64,000 nt of DNA from NCBI RefSeq assembly GCF_000090795.2, contig NW_003546350.1, forward strand, positions 179,287 to 243,286. Direction: 5' to 3'. Under the pieces are notes generated by a model, which was not told the origin of the DNA, did no database searches, and worked only from the letters and a program-made list of their open reading frames with translations. Shown here in pieces: positions 1-11,246 of the stretch (the first letter of the stretch is position 1; every line of letters begins with the position of its first letter). The stretch is from Amphimedon queenslandica (lineage: Eukaryota > Porifera > Demospongiae > Haplosclerida > Niphatidae). The translations under genes and the position numbers were made by a program.

Positions 1-3000
1 CTCGAAAATGAAGAAATCACTTGAGTTCTGTGGTTCCCTGAACGGCCACTTAAGAGCTCTTTTAACAAACTCGTAAGTAACAGGTTTCTTCTCACTAACT
101 TGTGCAGCGTACTATAATAAATAATAATAATTAATGAATAATTAATGAATAATATAATTAATAATGAAGAGAGATGTGCTTAGTGATTCACTTACAATGG
201 AAAACATTTTCCTCAATAAAGGCACATTGAGATTCACAGGACACAAACAAAATGTGATGGCGTCCTTCAGGTCCAAATTATACACAGAAAGAACTTCAGA
301 AATAGCCTAAAGGCACGTAAATAGAATAACAACAACAACAACAACAACAAATCTCATTCATGTACACAGCATTCTACTGCTCACCCTCCATTCCTGCATC
401 TTGTCTTCACATAAGAAATATCGACCATCTAATTTCGCTGCCATCGAAAAAACAGACTATTAAAACATAAAGGACAAATACATGTACATGAAAATGACTA
501 AAGATGTTGAATCTATTATACCAATAGCTCATGAAGCTTTAGATTTGGCAGACTCTTTGAAAATAACTGCAGCTGCTCAAGAGTTGGAGTAAGACCAGCT
601 TTCTAATTATGAAAAAAAAGAGAAGAAAAATGACACGTTAAAATGACTTCAAATTTAATAATCAGCTCACATCTATATCAGCAATTTTCTTCTTAAAAGC
701 TTCTTGAAAATAAGGCATGTCTCTATTAAAAAATCTAAAAGAATATTAATAATAATTATTAGTGTTATTAATATTATTATTATTCATTATGTCTTACGTA
801 GTGACTATTCCAACATTAAAGCTCCCATATCTACCAGCTCTTCCTGATATCTGCTTTAGTTGGGACGAGGAAAGGTTCTCTAGGTTACCACGGGCAACTT
901 TAGAAACGGAATGAAACAGGATTCTTCTAATGTGTCTGGAGAGAAATTAACAAAAAAAAAAGAACCAAAAAATGAAAAAAATCAAACTCGTATAAATGTA
1001 CTAGTAATGTACATTCCTGATTCATGTGTGTATATATATTGTATAACTACTCACAGGTTGAGTCCCATTCCAATGGCATCAGTAGCTACTAGTATATCAA
1101 AACCAGAGGTAGGAGAATTGAACAATTCAGCTTGTTCGCGTCTGTTTACTAAAAAAGGATTATAAATAAATAAATAAACAAACAAATAAATAAAAAATAG
1201 TGATCATGCATGTACCTGATGGTAGTCCCCCATACACAATAGCACAGCGTCTCCCAGTAGCTCGTTCAATGTGATCCTTCACTTCAAACACTAGTCGTCT
1301 TGAGAAGACAATGACACAGTCCCCAGGTCGAATGAAATAATAATTACCAATGAGACTCCTCTTCAGTGGGATCAGTGGCGTTAGCCTTTCATATCTCTTC
1401 ACCTAAAGCAATGTACATGTACCAGGAAATGTAATGAAACTGGAGCCTAACTCCTTTAGATTAAACATCTCATACTAGAGGCCATTGATGGACATACTTT
1501 TGAGCAACTTTTAGAAATTCATAAAAAATTCAATTTTGATCGGAATCAGCTCAAACTTTCTACACAACATGAAAACATGTATATGCATCAGGAAAAATTA
1601 TAAAAATGGAGAATTTTCTACTTCTCATTTTTGGCTAAATTTGGCTCATCACCCTGTACTATAGTACAGGGACTTTGGCCTGATTTTTTGAGTAACTTTA
1701 AAAAATCATAAAAAATCTAATTTTGATCGGAATCAGCTCAAACTTTCTAAGCAACATAAAAACATGTATATGCATCAGGAAAAAATATAAAAATGAATAA
1801 TTCTCTCCTTTTCATTTTTGACAAAATACCCTGTACTATATATAGTACATGGTCTTTGGCAGCAATCTTAAAAGGTTCAATAGCATTAATTACCTCCACA
1901 GTATCACCAACTGATTCAGCAATACTTCTGATGATGGAAATGACTGATTCTTCACCACACAAATGTATCTCTTTAGCAGGGACACCTGATAATAATAATA
2001 ATTAGTTATCATTAGTTATTACTAGTTTATTTACCTAATATGGCACGTGTCCATGCCCCACCTCTTTCAGTATCTCGTACCATCTGAGCTTCATCAATAA
2101 TGGCCACATCAACTAAACGTAAAAAAAATACGAGCATAAATATGTCTACATGAACGTACATGTACATGTATCAAGTTTATATTAGAAAGGTATAATTATT
2201 ACATTCTTCTCCGATAGCAGTGGATGCCATTTCAATGGTACATGACGTGTGGTTGGAGAGTTTCTCAGGACTACCACTAACGTAAATCCTCTCTTCACCA
2301 GTTATTAGATCACACTCCACCCCCTAGACAATTCACAATTATAATAATAAATGGACTTGTTACAATGTACATGTACATGTACAGTATAGCCTCTCTTAAT
2401 GGACACTCTCTATAGTGTACACCTCCATTTAACGGACAGCACCTAGTGTACCAATTACATTCCTTACTGTATAAAATAACCTCCACATAAAGGACACCTC
2501 TGTATAACAGAGACACCTTCTTGTACCAAGTGTCCATTATATAGAGGCTACATTGTACATGTAATGAAAAGTAATCTAATCTTATTCATCCAATACATTA
2601 TTGGATGATATGGTATTAATATATTCATGGTGCACATTCCCATCATGTGCATTAAAGTTGTATTGTGTCTCAATCATGAATACACCATATGAGATAAACA
2701 AAGAAGAAAACAGAGTTTCAAATATCCTCTACAAGGCATTACTAGTTTGCAAGAAGACACTCAAAAGAGAGAGAGCTTGGTACTACAGTCATGGATAGGA
2801 AGCAAGAGTATGAAGTTGAACATTATGAAGAAGATGATCCAAAACTAAACTTTCATGTCAGCCCTGGGTTGCCCAAACCTGCTATTCCTCTCACTGTAAA
2901 GATTGGGATCATCATCCTCATAGCAGCTGCTTTTGTGATACTCATTGCTCTTCTTGTACTGCAAGTTGTAGTAGTTACATCAGAGCAGCCAGCCTGCAGC

Positions 3001-5877
3001 TGCAACTGCCCATCTATAGCTCCTACTGATAGCATGGCCTTAACAAGTGGCAATACGGAACCGAATTGCACCACAGTCTACAATGAGAGAAGTGATGACT
3101 TGCAGAAAAGGATAATGGATCTTCAGTCACAGGTTATGAGACTGACAAATGCTTCAGAGAGAAACTCATGGAAGATTGATGATATTCGTAGCTTTGCTGA
3201 TTCCCAGACAGAGACGAGTTTCAACAATACGAGAGATATTGATAAGATAATGGAGACGACAGGGAACTCAGCTCAGAAGCTAATGAATGTTGTCAATACT
3301 CTCTCTAATCATCGTGACACGAGTACAACTACTGCTGGAGTGGTTAATGATATACTGCTAGTGGCACAGGAACTGTTAGTACTTCATAATGACACAGGAG
3401 CACTTCCTACATCTTGTCAACAAATAAAAACACAGCAACCCAATAGCCCATCAGGTGTATATCTGCTAGGAGGCTCTGATGGTGCTTCGTACAGTACTTA
3501 CTGTAACATGGACGAGCTCTGTGGTTTAGGAGGAGGATGGACAAGACTAGCATATCTGGATATGACCGATGCTACACAGAACTGTCCTTCAGAGTTTCTG
3601 CTCTACACTGCATCAGGCCTTCGTACTTGTGGTAAAAACAGCATGTGGGGCTCTAGCTGCGAATCAAAAAAGTTTTCGTCACGTGGAATCAGCTATACTC
3701 ACGTATGTGGCAAAGCGATTGCTTACCAATATGGCACACCTGACGGCTCAACCAACTCAAACCTAAACCATAACATTGATGCTGTGTACATGGACGGTTT
3801 GAGCATTACACATGGGTCTCCTCGCCAACACATCTGGTCACTAATGATCGGAGTCCATGCTCATAAAAACTACGGAGACAATTGTCCTTGTGCTGGCGGC
3901 CTACCTCTCCCAGCTTTCGTTGGTGATGATTATTTCTGTGAATCGGGTAATCCTACAGATAGCTGGGCAGTCCAGTTCTATCCCAACGATCCGTTATGGG
4001 ATGGTCAAGGATGTGATGCTGCAGAAGCAAGCTGCTGCACTAAGCCTGGGCTGCCCTGGTTTAACAAGACACTCAGTGCTTCAACCACAGACTACATTGA
4101 GATGAGGATATGTACTGATGAAGGGACATCAAACGAAGACATTAAATTGGAATCATATGAGATTTACATAAAATAAAAGGTATATACATACCAACTGCTG
4201 CTACTCCTGCTGAACTTATTAGATATTGCATAGCAAAGCTACTTAGCTACAACACACACACACACAATTTAGCTGATACATACACACTCTATACCTACAT
4301 GTACATGTACATTTATATCTTTCCTGCACATCCAATGTAACATTTTTTGCAATTCCTGTTCTACTAACTTGATCATTTGATTTGAAATATATTTCTTGAG
4401 CCAACATCCTCAAAGGGGCGCAGTATATCCCACTGCTGGCGTTATAAAATGCCTCCAGCGCCTTGTGGGTCTTCCCTGAGTTAGTCGGTCCAGCGTGTAT
4501 CACAAAATGACGCTTCATTGCCCTGGCGGCTGGATACCTGGGTTGCTATAGTAACGGTAGCCATGACAACCGAGCTTACCATTGAGCAGGTGAAGTGAGA
4601 TCTGCTATATTCTTCAGTTGAGGGAGGACATACAGGAGAGGGTAGCATTTGTGGGCGTGGTTGATGAAATAAGTGAAGAGACTGTCGACGTGTGTGGATC
4701 CTCTGTGAATACTCTCAACTGTGTTTGATAGAGCCGTGTTCTCAGAGTATTGTGTCGGGTCTTGTAACAGCTCACAGAAACTTGTGAGTACTTCATCATA
4801 AATCTCACCTGCCGAAAAGAATAATACCTCATACATGCACATGTAAAATTATTATAAAATATTACCAGTTATTCCTTGTCCAGCTGCTACTGATTTTAAT
4901 AGCTTCTCTCTTCCTTTTAACTGCTCACACATCTCTACAAGATCACCTGCCAGTGACAATGGACAGAAAATAAATATCTTACGCATGAATACAGTGAACA
5001 AGGTGCAGTGATCAATAAAACACTATGAATTAACACATTGTGTATTCTCCTATTGATGTACATGTACCTTCACTGATTGATAGGGAAACAGGTGAGGTAG
5101 GTGGAACATTAGTATTACTATCTTTAAGATCCCAGTCAGTATCTTCAGTATTAGTAGCTAATGGTACAACATCATCGTTATCATCATCTTTAAGATCCCA
5201 GTCAGTATCACTGCTATTAGTAGCTAATGGTACAGCATCATCATCTTTAAGATCCCAGTTGTTATCCTCGCTATTGGTAGCTAATGGTACAGGGTTGTCA
5301 TCTTTAAGATCCCAGTCAGTATCTTCTAGCACTGCTGCACTATTAGTAGTGCCAACGAGATCCCAATCAGTGTCTTCTTTATTAGTACTAGTTACATCTA
5401 ATGTACATGTAGTAGGTATGTATCATTAAGAGGGGGAGAGGAGGGACGAGAGAGAAAGGGTAAAACATGGAGGAGGCCATATTTATGATGTCTGTATGTA
5501 CCAGTTTGAATCAAAGTGGTAGAATTAAGGCCATTTTTGTCTTTACTGCATGTAGCATTGTTAGCCTTAAGATCTTCCGGTGCATTTTTATCTACTTGAG
5601 AAAAGGAGAATAACATCACGGGTTGTTGCCCTCTAAAACTACTAGCTATACAACACCATGTTATTCTGATACTTATATCTACATGTACATGTATATACAT
5701 GTACATGTATATGCATGTACATGTACATATACATGTGTCACCTTCAGATAACTGACGTAGTACAGGATAGCTCCATATTCTAGTTCTGTGAGGCACTGTC
5801 TCTCGCTTCAGACTCCTCCATACCCTCCCAGCTATTCTTAAATGAAGCCTGAGGTCTCGCCACATCTTCAAGATCAT
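1..5877 (-). CDS. SUPV3L1: SUPV3L1/Suv3 mitochondrial ATP-dependent RNA helicase (3' end outside window)
   Basis: DExH-box helicase of the mitochondrial RNA degradosome, which unwinds RNA for PNPase in the matrix. It is read from about a dozen short exons. The start is ATG at 5877 or in-frame ATG at 5865, followed by an Arg-rich amphipathic presequence ([16 protein letters not shown]). Next come exons with five WDL(K)-type acidic repeats (5055-5400), a segment ending ADLTSPAQW, Walker A GPTNSGKT (4468-4491), ITGEER, the DEAQ box (2084-2095), [18 protein letters not shown] and QISGRAGR near 840. The C-terminal segments [13 protein letters not shown] and [12 protein letters not shown] match the family. 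Exon phases join in frame across the junctions checked. One 2045 bp intron (2324-4368) holds a complete gene on the other strand. The last exons lie beyond base 1. It faces TIMM8 across 98 bp. Confidence 0.93.
1485..1860. repeat. Dimer of a ~186 bp dispersed repeat in a SUPV3L1 intron
   Basis: Two head-to-tail copies about 186 bp apart share the phrases 'gatcggaatcagctcaaac' and 'aacatgtatatgcatcagg'. They carry a 20 bp palindrome centred on ctatag (near 1665-1682), or a decayed version of it. The same unit recurs in introns of EXOC4, AKTIP, FANCI, TTC14 and attractin. It is related to the 177 bp satellite at 20.1, 34.6 and 52.4 kb. Confidence 0.8.
2381..2556. mobile_element. Tigger/pogo-like MITE in the SUPV3L1 intron
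   Basis: A ~176 bp element with imperfect terminal inverted repeats. The left end (acagtatagcctctcttaat) mirrors the right end (near 2529-2556). Inside, the motif 'cctcc..taa.ggacac' recurs several times, a pattern typical of short pogo/Tigger-type elements. There is no coding capacity. The class is inferred from the shape of the termini, and no clear target duplication could be settled because of flanking TGTACA repeats. Confidence 0.6.
2791..4176 (+). CDS. Intronless fibrinogen-related type II membrane protein, nested in a SUPV3L1 intron
   Basis: 461-residue single-exon protein. It has a cytoplasmic tail of ~45 residues rich in acidic and Tyr residues, then one transmembrane helix (about 47-70, [20 protein letters not shown]...). 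A Cys cluster (ACSCNC) follows, then a coiled-coil-like stalk with NxS/T sites. The C-terminal ectodomain from about residue 208 starts like a fibrinogen-C domain ([36 protein letters not shown]). It then departs into a Cys-rich domain with VDGxSxTxGSPRQH, [11 protein letters not shown] and DPLWDGQGC, ending [12 protein letters not shown] infer a surface lectin-like or recognition role; the ligand is unknown. Paralogues lie at 28196 and 29964. It is transcribed opposite to its host gene, entirely inside one intron. Confidence 0.85.
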   Translation: MDRKQEYEVEHYEEDDPKLNFHVSPGLPKPAIPLTVKIGIIILIAAAFVILIALLVLQVVVVTSEQPACSCNCPSIAPTDSMALTSGNTEPNCTTVYNERSDDLQKRIMDLQSQVMRLTNASERNSWKIDDIRSFADSQTETSFNNTRDIDKIMETTGNSAQKLMNVVNTLSNHRDTSTTTAGVVNDILLVAQELLVLHNDTGALPTSCQQIKTQQPNSPSGVYLLGGSDGASYSTYCNMDELCGLGGGWTRLAYLDMTDATQNCPSEFLLYTASGLRTCGKNSMWGSSCESKKFSSRGISYTHVCGKAIAYQYGTPDGSTNSNLNHNIDAVYMDGLSITHGSPRQHIWSLMIGVHAHKNYGDNCPCAGGLPLPAFVGDDYFCESGNPTDSWAVQFYPNDPLWDGQGCDAAEASCCTKPGLPWFNKTLSASTTDYIEMRICTDEGTSNEDIKLESYEIYIK

Positions 5878-5975
5878 ACTGCCATTGAGCCACACGTTCA
5901 CAAACGTGAGCTGGGCATTAAATAGAATATGTCTTAACTAGCCACACCTTTCCCCACCCACCCACGTGCTTCACA
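5878..5975. promoter_or_regulatory. Bidirectional promoter spacer SUPV3L1 / TIMM8
   Basis: Only 98 bp separate the two start codons of oppositely transcribed genes, both for mitochondrial proteins. The spacer has no TATA box that I can recognise. Shared promoter use is inferred from geometry. Confidence 0.55.
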
Positions 5976-6341
5976 ATGGCCAATTTCAATCCTGGAGATG
6001 TTGATCCAGAGTTGCAGCGTTTTGTGCAAATAGAGACACAGAAAGCTCGATTTCAAGCCAACGTACACCAATTTACAGGTTTAGAAACGCAATTTTGCTA
6101 ATTATACAGTGTCAGATGCATGTACTGGACCTCATTAATCTCTTTTCCTGTATTATTATTATTATTAATCAGGTAATTAATTTTATTTTTTCTCTCAGAT
6201 CTTTGTTGGGATAAGTGCATTGACAAGGTACCCAATCGTATGGACGGTAAAACTGAACAGTGTTTTGTGAACTGTGTGGAGAGGTTCATGGACACTTCAA
6301 ACTTTATTGTTAACAAACTGAGTACAATGGGAAGGAACTAG
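5976..6341 (+). CDS. TIMM8: Tim8 small TIM chaperone of the mitochondrial intermembrane space
   Basis: Two exons (5976-6078 and 6199-6341) join at a phase-1 intron to give 81 residues, close to the usual Tim8 length. Tim8 works with Tim13 as a chaperone carrying hydrophobic precursors to the TIM22 inner-membrane insertase. The twin CX3C motifs are visible as CWDKC and CFVNC, with the family-specific surroundings (ELQRFVQIETQKARFQ, CVERFMDTSNFIVN). The ATG at 5976 gives the expected N-terminal length. It is divergent from SUPV3L1, so probably co-transcribed from one promoter region. Confidence 0.95.
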
Positions 6342-6492
6342 AGCAATAGTGGGTGGGTCTGTGTATTATTAATGATATGGGTGTGGCAATTAATCATCGT
6401 TAACGTTAAATGTTGATACTATTATTAAATCATTTAAAAATTAATTTCTCTAATAAAAAATTATATTCCCATTCTACAAAATGTTAAGAAAT

Positions 6493-8638
6493 TTACTGCG
6501 TCTCTGATTCTTTTGCTGAGCCATCTAAGTATAAGATAAAAGTATTAATGACAAATAATAACCTTAAAACAAGCTCTCCCTCCCTCTCTACCAAATATAT
6601 TCTACTTCATTGCTGCTCATTACCAAAAGCATATAATTAAACTTAAATTGCAACAATAATGTACATGTACAACTGCTTATGCTGGTTTGCCTGAGTATGT
6701 TACTATGTTGTGACATACCTTGACTATGGGGTGTATTGTTACTAATTTGATCTCTGTCACTGATTAATGGAGGATCACCAATAGGCGGGGGAGATCCTGT
6801 TAATAGATCCATCTGTGGTGTTTCATCATGAGAAGACGTGAGAGCTGATGCAGAAGAGGAGGGAGAGGGAGGGAAAGTGAAAGAGGCCAGTTTGTCTCCT
6901 AATTGTATTAGCTCAGGTAAAGGAAGTGAATCAGATTTGCCTCCTACTACAACAGAAAGAAATGACAATTATCATTTATAATCCTACAATATGCACATAG
7001 CAATATATCATCAATAAAGAATGAGTACAAGATTCTCATAACACTATAGTACAAGTACTGTCAGTTCTTACCTAGCTTTTTTGGGCTGGAAGGTGCAGGA
7101 GACTCTGTATCTCTAACCTTATTTAAGTCATTAAGTACCTTGTTGTCAAGGTCAGACCGTAGACACTCTACCTCCTCATTGAGGAACTGTATTGTCTTGT
7201 ATGATGAGACCAGCTCATCTCTTAGTGACTAAAAGGAGAAAGAGAACATGTATTGTAAAAGTAAACCATTGTTTCTCTACCTGAAGTGATTGTACAACTG
7301 CTTGACATAATTGCTCTGTTTCCACACACTGTCTTAATTCATTAGACTCCAAAAACAACAGCTCCCTATCGTAAACAAGAAATAGACATAACAGCTGTCA
7401 CTACTAAAGTGAAAACAGAATATGTTATGAGTTATCACACCAGTTATGTGTACACACACTGTTTTATGACACTATATAGATAACATCAATCTAGATGTAC
7501 ATGTACATGTACATACATTAAAGATTACAGAGATACACTTCCATAGAATAGCCACACTAACCTTGCTTTCTTCATAACCTGAGTGTTAGTGCTGAACAGT
7601 GCTGGGATAGGTATGGTGGGCAGTGTCTGATATGGTGCTACTGATGTTGACTGAAGGTTGATCACATCAACATGGACATTTTCTAAACGACTACACACAA
7701 AAAGACCAACTATTAACTAAAATGAATCTTCAAAGGATTTAATAGTACATTATCATTATTGCTCTACGTGCCTCTAGAAAGAATAAGACCTTAGCTAGCA
7801 CTCTTACTTCAATAACATGTACATGTACTGTATTGCTAGTAGTTCTACCTTCCGATCCATTGATAGAATGAATAGTCGACTGATAAAAGATCTGATGTAA
7901 CTTCAGTGAATAAGCCAAACAGTAAATCTACAGTACCACAACAAGAAACAATACCGCCATATCAAATCAAGTACTTTACTTTTTCCTGGTGAATGTGGTA
8001 GGGATATCATGAGACTAGAGTGAATGGATCGCTCTAACAATGACGGACGAGAGGAACAGTTGGCACGATACACAAACCAACCAACTACTGACTGCATAAA
8101 GTAAAAGGTATACAGTCTCAATACTATTACATGTGAATAATTGTATCTGTTTACTTTGGGTGAAACTGTATCACCTAGCAACTCTTCCAACTTGCTAATA
8201 TTAACTGCACCTTTAGAATCAGTAAAACTACACGAGAGACAGGGGGACAGAGAATTAAAAACTAATAAATCAAGAAAGAGCAAACCTCTGCCGTCCTTCA
8301 ACAAACACATGTTGCTGTATACCTGTGTTACCATGGAAACATGCACATGTAATCACATGACATGACCCGACCCACGATAATACGCTTACATGTTTTCCTC
8401 TTCACTTTAATGCCACGAGATTCCGTATCAGTGATATTAGCTGATTCATGACTGTATGACTCACCTAGTAGAAACCCAATCTAAAGGGGAGGGGATTGTG
8501 GGCGTGGTTAATGATTCAAGGCAGAATTATAATAATTATAACATTATTTTAGTTCAAATATCATACAGAATCTCCTGGTGTAGCCTTGAGACTGAATATG
8601 AGAGAGGAGAGAGTCACTCCAGGTATACTTGAGGTCAT
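6493..8638 (-). CDS. ABRAXAS: Abraxas-family scaffold (MPN- domain, BRISC or BRCA1-A complex)
   Basis: FAM175/Abraxas proteins scaffold the K63-deubiquitinase BRCC36. Exon 1 (8567-8638) encodes MTSSIPGVTLSSLIFSLK and ends ATPGDS. Exon 2 from 8480 reads IGFLLGESYSHESANITD, the family's MPN- signature. Later exons give SFTDSKGAVNISKLEELLG, VVGWFVYRAN..RPSLLERSIH and a segment ending DYSFYQW. A helical region (LRDELVSSYKTIQFLNEEVECLR) fits the coiled coil that binds BRCC36. The Ser/Pro-rich C-terminus ends GSAKESETQ. No JAMM metal ligands are seen, as expected. Whether it corresponds to ABRAXAS1 or ABRAXAS2 cannot be decided; no obvious C-terminal SPxF BRCT-binding motif is seen, which leans to the BRISC-type paralogue. 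Confidence 0.85.
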
Positions 8639-9145
8639 TGTGAAGGAGAAAGAGATGCGAGAGGGTCTAAACTCGAGTCTAAACTACAAAGTAGCTGGCG
8701 GGGCGGAGCTGAATACTCCAGGTGGGTGGGGCTGGGTTATCCCGTGTCTTAAAGAATACGGAAAACACGTGGCTCAACTCCGTGAGAGAGTTTTCGAGGT
8801 CTTGAGCTCTCGGTCTTGAGACCTATGTTACTACTGCTAGCATAGATATACAAACACATATATTGTATATACAAACACGTATACGTATATTGTTTGTATA
8901 TCTATGCTGCTAGTGATGCTAAGAGCACTATAACTCTACAAGAAGAACGATTACAAATACTTTAGTAATTATATGTATATCTACATTTCTTTGCAAGTGA
9001 GCTCTTCTACATTGAGAAGTATGTATTGTATCACTGAGGATTCCTTATCATTCATGTCATTCCTATAGGAGACTGTTTTAACATTATTTTTTTGAATCAT
9101 GAATAATAATTACTTAGACCACGCCCTCATATTTTCATTGACAAA
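8639..9145. promoter_or_regulatory. Divergent intergenic region Abraxas / EXOC4 with a long palindrome
   Basis: 507 bp between divergent starts. It holds an inverted repeat at 8833-8914 whose arms read actgctagcatagatataca and its complement around an AT-rich spacer. A plus-strand open frame (8586-8819) crosses Abraxas exon 1 antisense and resembles nothing I know. The remainder shows no gene. Confidence 0.5.
8833..8914. repeat. 82 bp near-perfect inverted repeat
   Basis: The left arm (ctgctagcatagatatacaa) and right arm (tatatctatgctgctagt) are complementary over more than 20 bp. The inner region also pairs partly (cacatata/tatacgt). It lies in the shared upstream region of two divergent genes and could be a small MITE or a cruciform-forming site. 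Confidence 0.6.
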
Positions 9146-11201
9146 ATGGCCTACTACAGTAGCTTTCCCTCTAGTTTCCCCAGCACATACAACACTGGCG
9201 GGTCTGGAGGAAAGAGCCAAGTTAGTGAAGGATAGCACTTGTTAATCATTATTCTATTATTAAAGGGATCTCTCCTACAAGTCGTCATAAGGAAACTAGC
9301 GGAGAGGTATGGTAATTATGTCTGGTGTTTTTAAGATTGTTTCATTAGTTATGATGATGATGAGAGGAGACAGCATTATGAAGAGATACAAGCTGATCTT
9401 GATGTTGCTGAGGAGAACCTACACAGTCTAGTTGACGGTGAGCTAGTCCATTATAATGAATCCTTTAAAAGAACCTCCCTTCATTGATTTTTATCTTATT
9501 ATTATTATATTCTAGAACATCAGGACAAGCTTCACAGCACATTAGCAACTTTTCAGAAAATTGACGTAACAGTAAAAGGTAATGATGCCTTCTTTTTATT
9601 TCTGTTCTTACTCCTTTACTTTTATCAAGAATGTATTTTATTATTTTTTTGACATTATTCTTTTTTATTTTATAGAGAGTCAGTTCAAGGTTCATCAGGT
9701 CAGAGAGAATCTTGCTCTATCAAGAGTTCAGCTCCAGTGTAAGAGGGAGGCACTGAAGAGACTTTACTTTGACAACGTGAAGCACAAGATAATGCTCAAG
9801 CTCCTAAATCAAGTGTAAGTTTTTCGTTTTTGGTTCGTGTGGACTTTTGTTTCAAGTTGCTCCAAAATGGAGCCAAAGACCCTGTACTATAGTACACGGT
9901 CTTCGGCCAAATCTCACCAAAAATGAAAAGGAAAGAATTCACCATTTTTATAATTTTCCCTGATACATATACATATTCTTATGTTGTGTTTCAAGTTTGA
10001 GCTGATTCCAAACAAAATTGGATTTTTTATGAATTTTTTTTCATATGTTACTCCCTTTATTCAGTGATGACATGAAGCATGTTCCTGAAAAGCTCCAGTC
10101 CTACAGATTAGAGAAGAAGTACTACGAGGCTACAGAACTATTGAAAAATGCAGGTACTTATGCATATACATGTGCATGTACATATTTCATATCATTTCTT
10201 CTTATTTCCATTAATGTACCCACAGTTAGTCTACTGGAGAAAGACCTATCCAACATTGAAGCACTGCGTGAACTAAGAGTTGAACTGAAGCACCTTAAAG
10301 ATGTAAGTAACAGCAACTATAGTGTAATTTTTTAACATCATTTTGTTAGAGTTTTCACGAGGAACTCATTGATGAGTTGCAGCATCAGTTGTACGTGAAG
10401 GCGACTGGTTTTGCTTACCAGTCGGCCATCAATCAGTTCAGTCACTCTATACAACAGCAGCACTGTTAGTTCAGTTTTGTTCATTTCTCTTTTATCTCTC
10501 CCTCTCTCTTTATCATGTAGCTCGTACTTCTTCTGATGTGTCATCAAGATCATCTCCACTACCAATTCCAAGGAGCAGTAAGCTGCAATGCATTACATTA
10601 TGTAGCCTACTATCCCTTATTATTATTATTAGGTACCAAACACTCTCGCCATTCATCAAGTATGTATTTACCATATCATGTGACTGTCACGTGACTTGTC
10701 TGTGTCTATTTATAGAAACTATAACTGAACCAACTTCAATATTACTCACTCCGCCTCCAGTGATTGAAACAAGCATTAATGAGGAGGTGTGTCCTCATAA
10801 TAATTATTATTATTAATAAAATAATATTCAATAGGTTGAGGCTAGTATGGAACACCAGTCTGCTCTGGTGGAGTACATCAGTAGTTTAGTTGAGTCACTC
10901 TCGATGCTGGGGAAAGTCCCTGAGATGCTGGACGTAAGTAAACTATTTGATTGTTATGATCATGATTTCTTTATTTTTTAGGCTATTCAAAAGAAAATGC
11001 TGCAAGAGTTGGTTCTTATCATTGAAAAGGCATCAATTAGAATAGCACAGCTGTAAGATTTCTCTAATTTATTTTACTTTATTAAATTCTTGTTTCATTA
11101 ATGCCTATAGTCTATAAAAAATTTGAGCCAATTTTATTGATCAATTAATCATCATCATCATTATTATTATTATTGTTGTTGTTATTATTATCATTATTAT
11201 T

Positions 11202-11246
<45 letters not shown>

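Noticed and set aside
5040-5429. Plus-strand frame with [15 protein letters not shown] repeats
   Set aside because: Antisense of the WDLK repeats of SUPV3L1, whose exon phases and neighbours support the minus strand.
8586-8819. 77-codon plus-strand frame (MRLNMREERVTPGILEVI...)
   Set aside because: It overlaps Abraxas exon 1 antisense, where the minus strand clearly matches the MPN N-terminus. The plus frame has no recognisable features.
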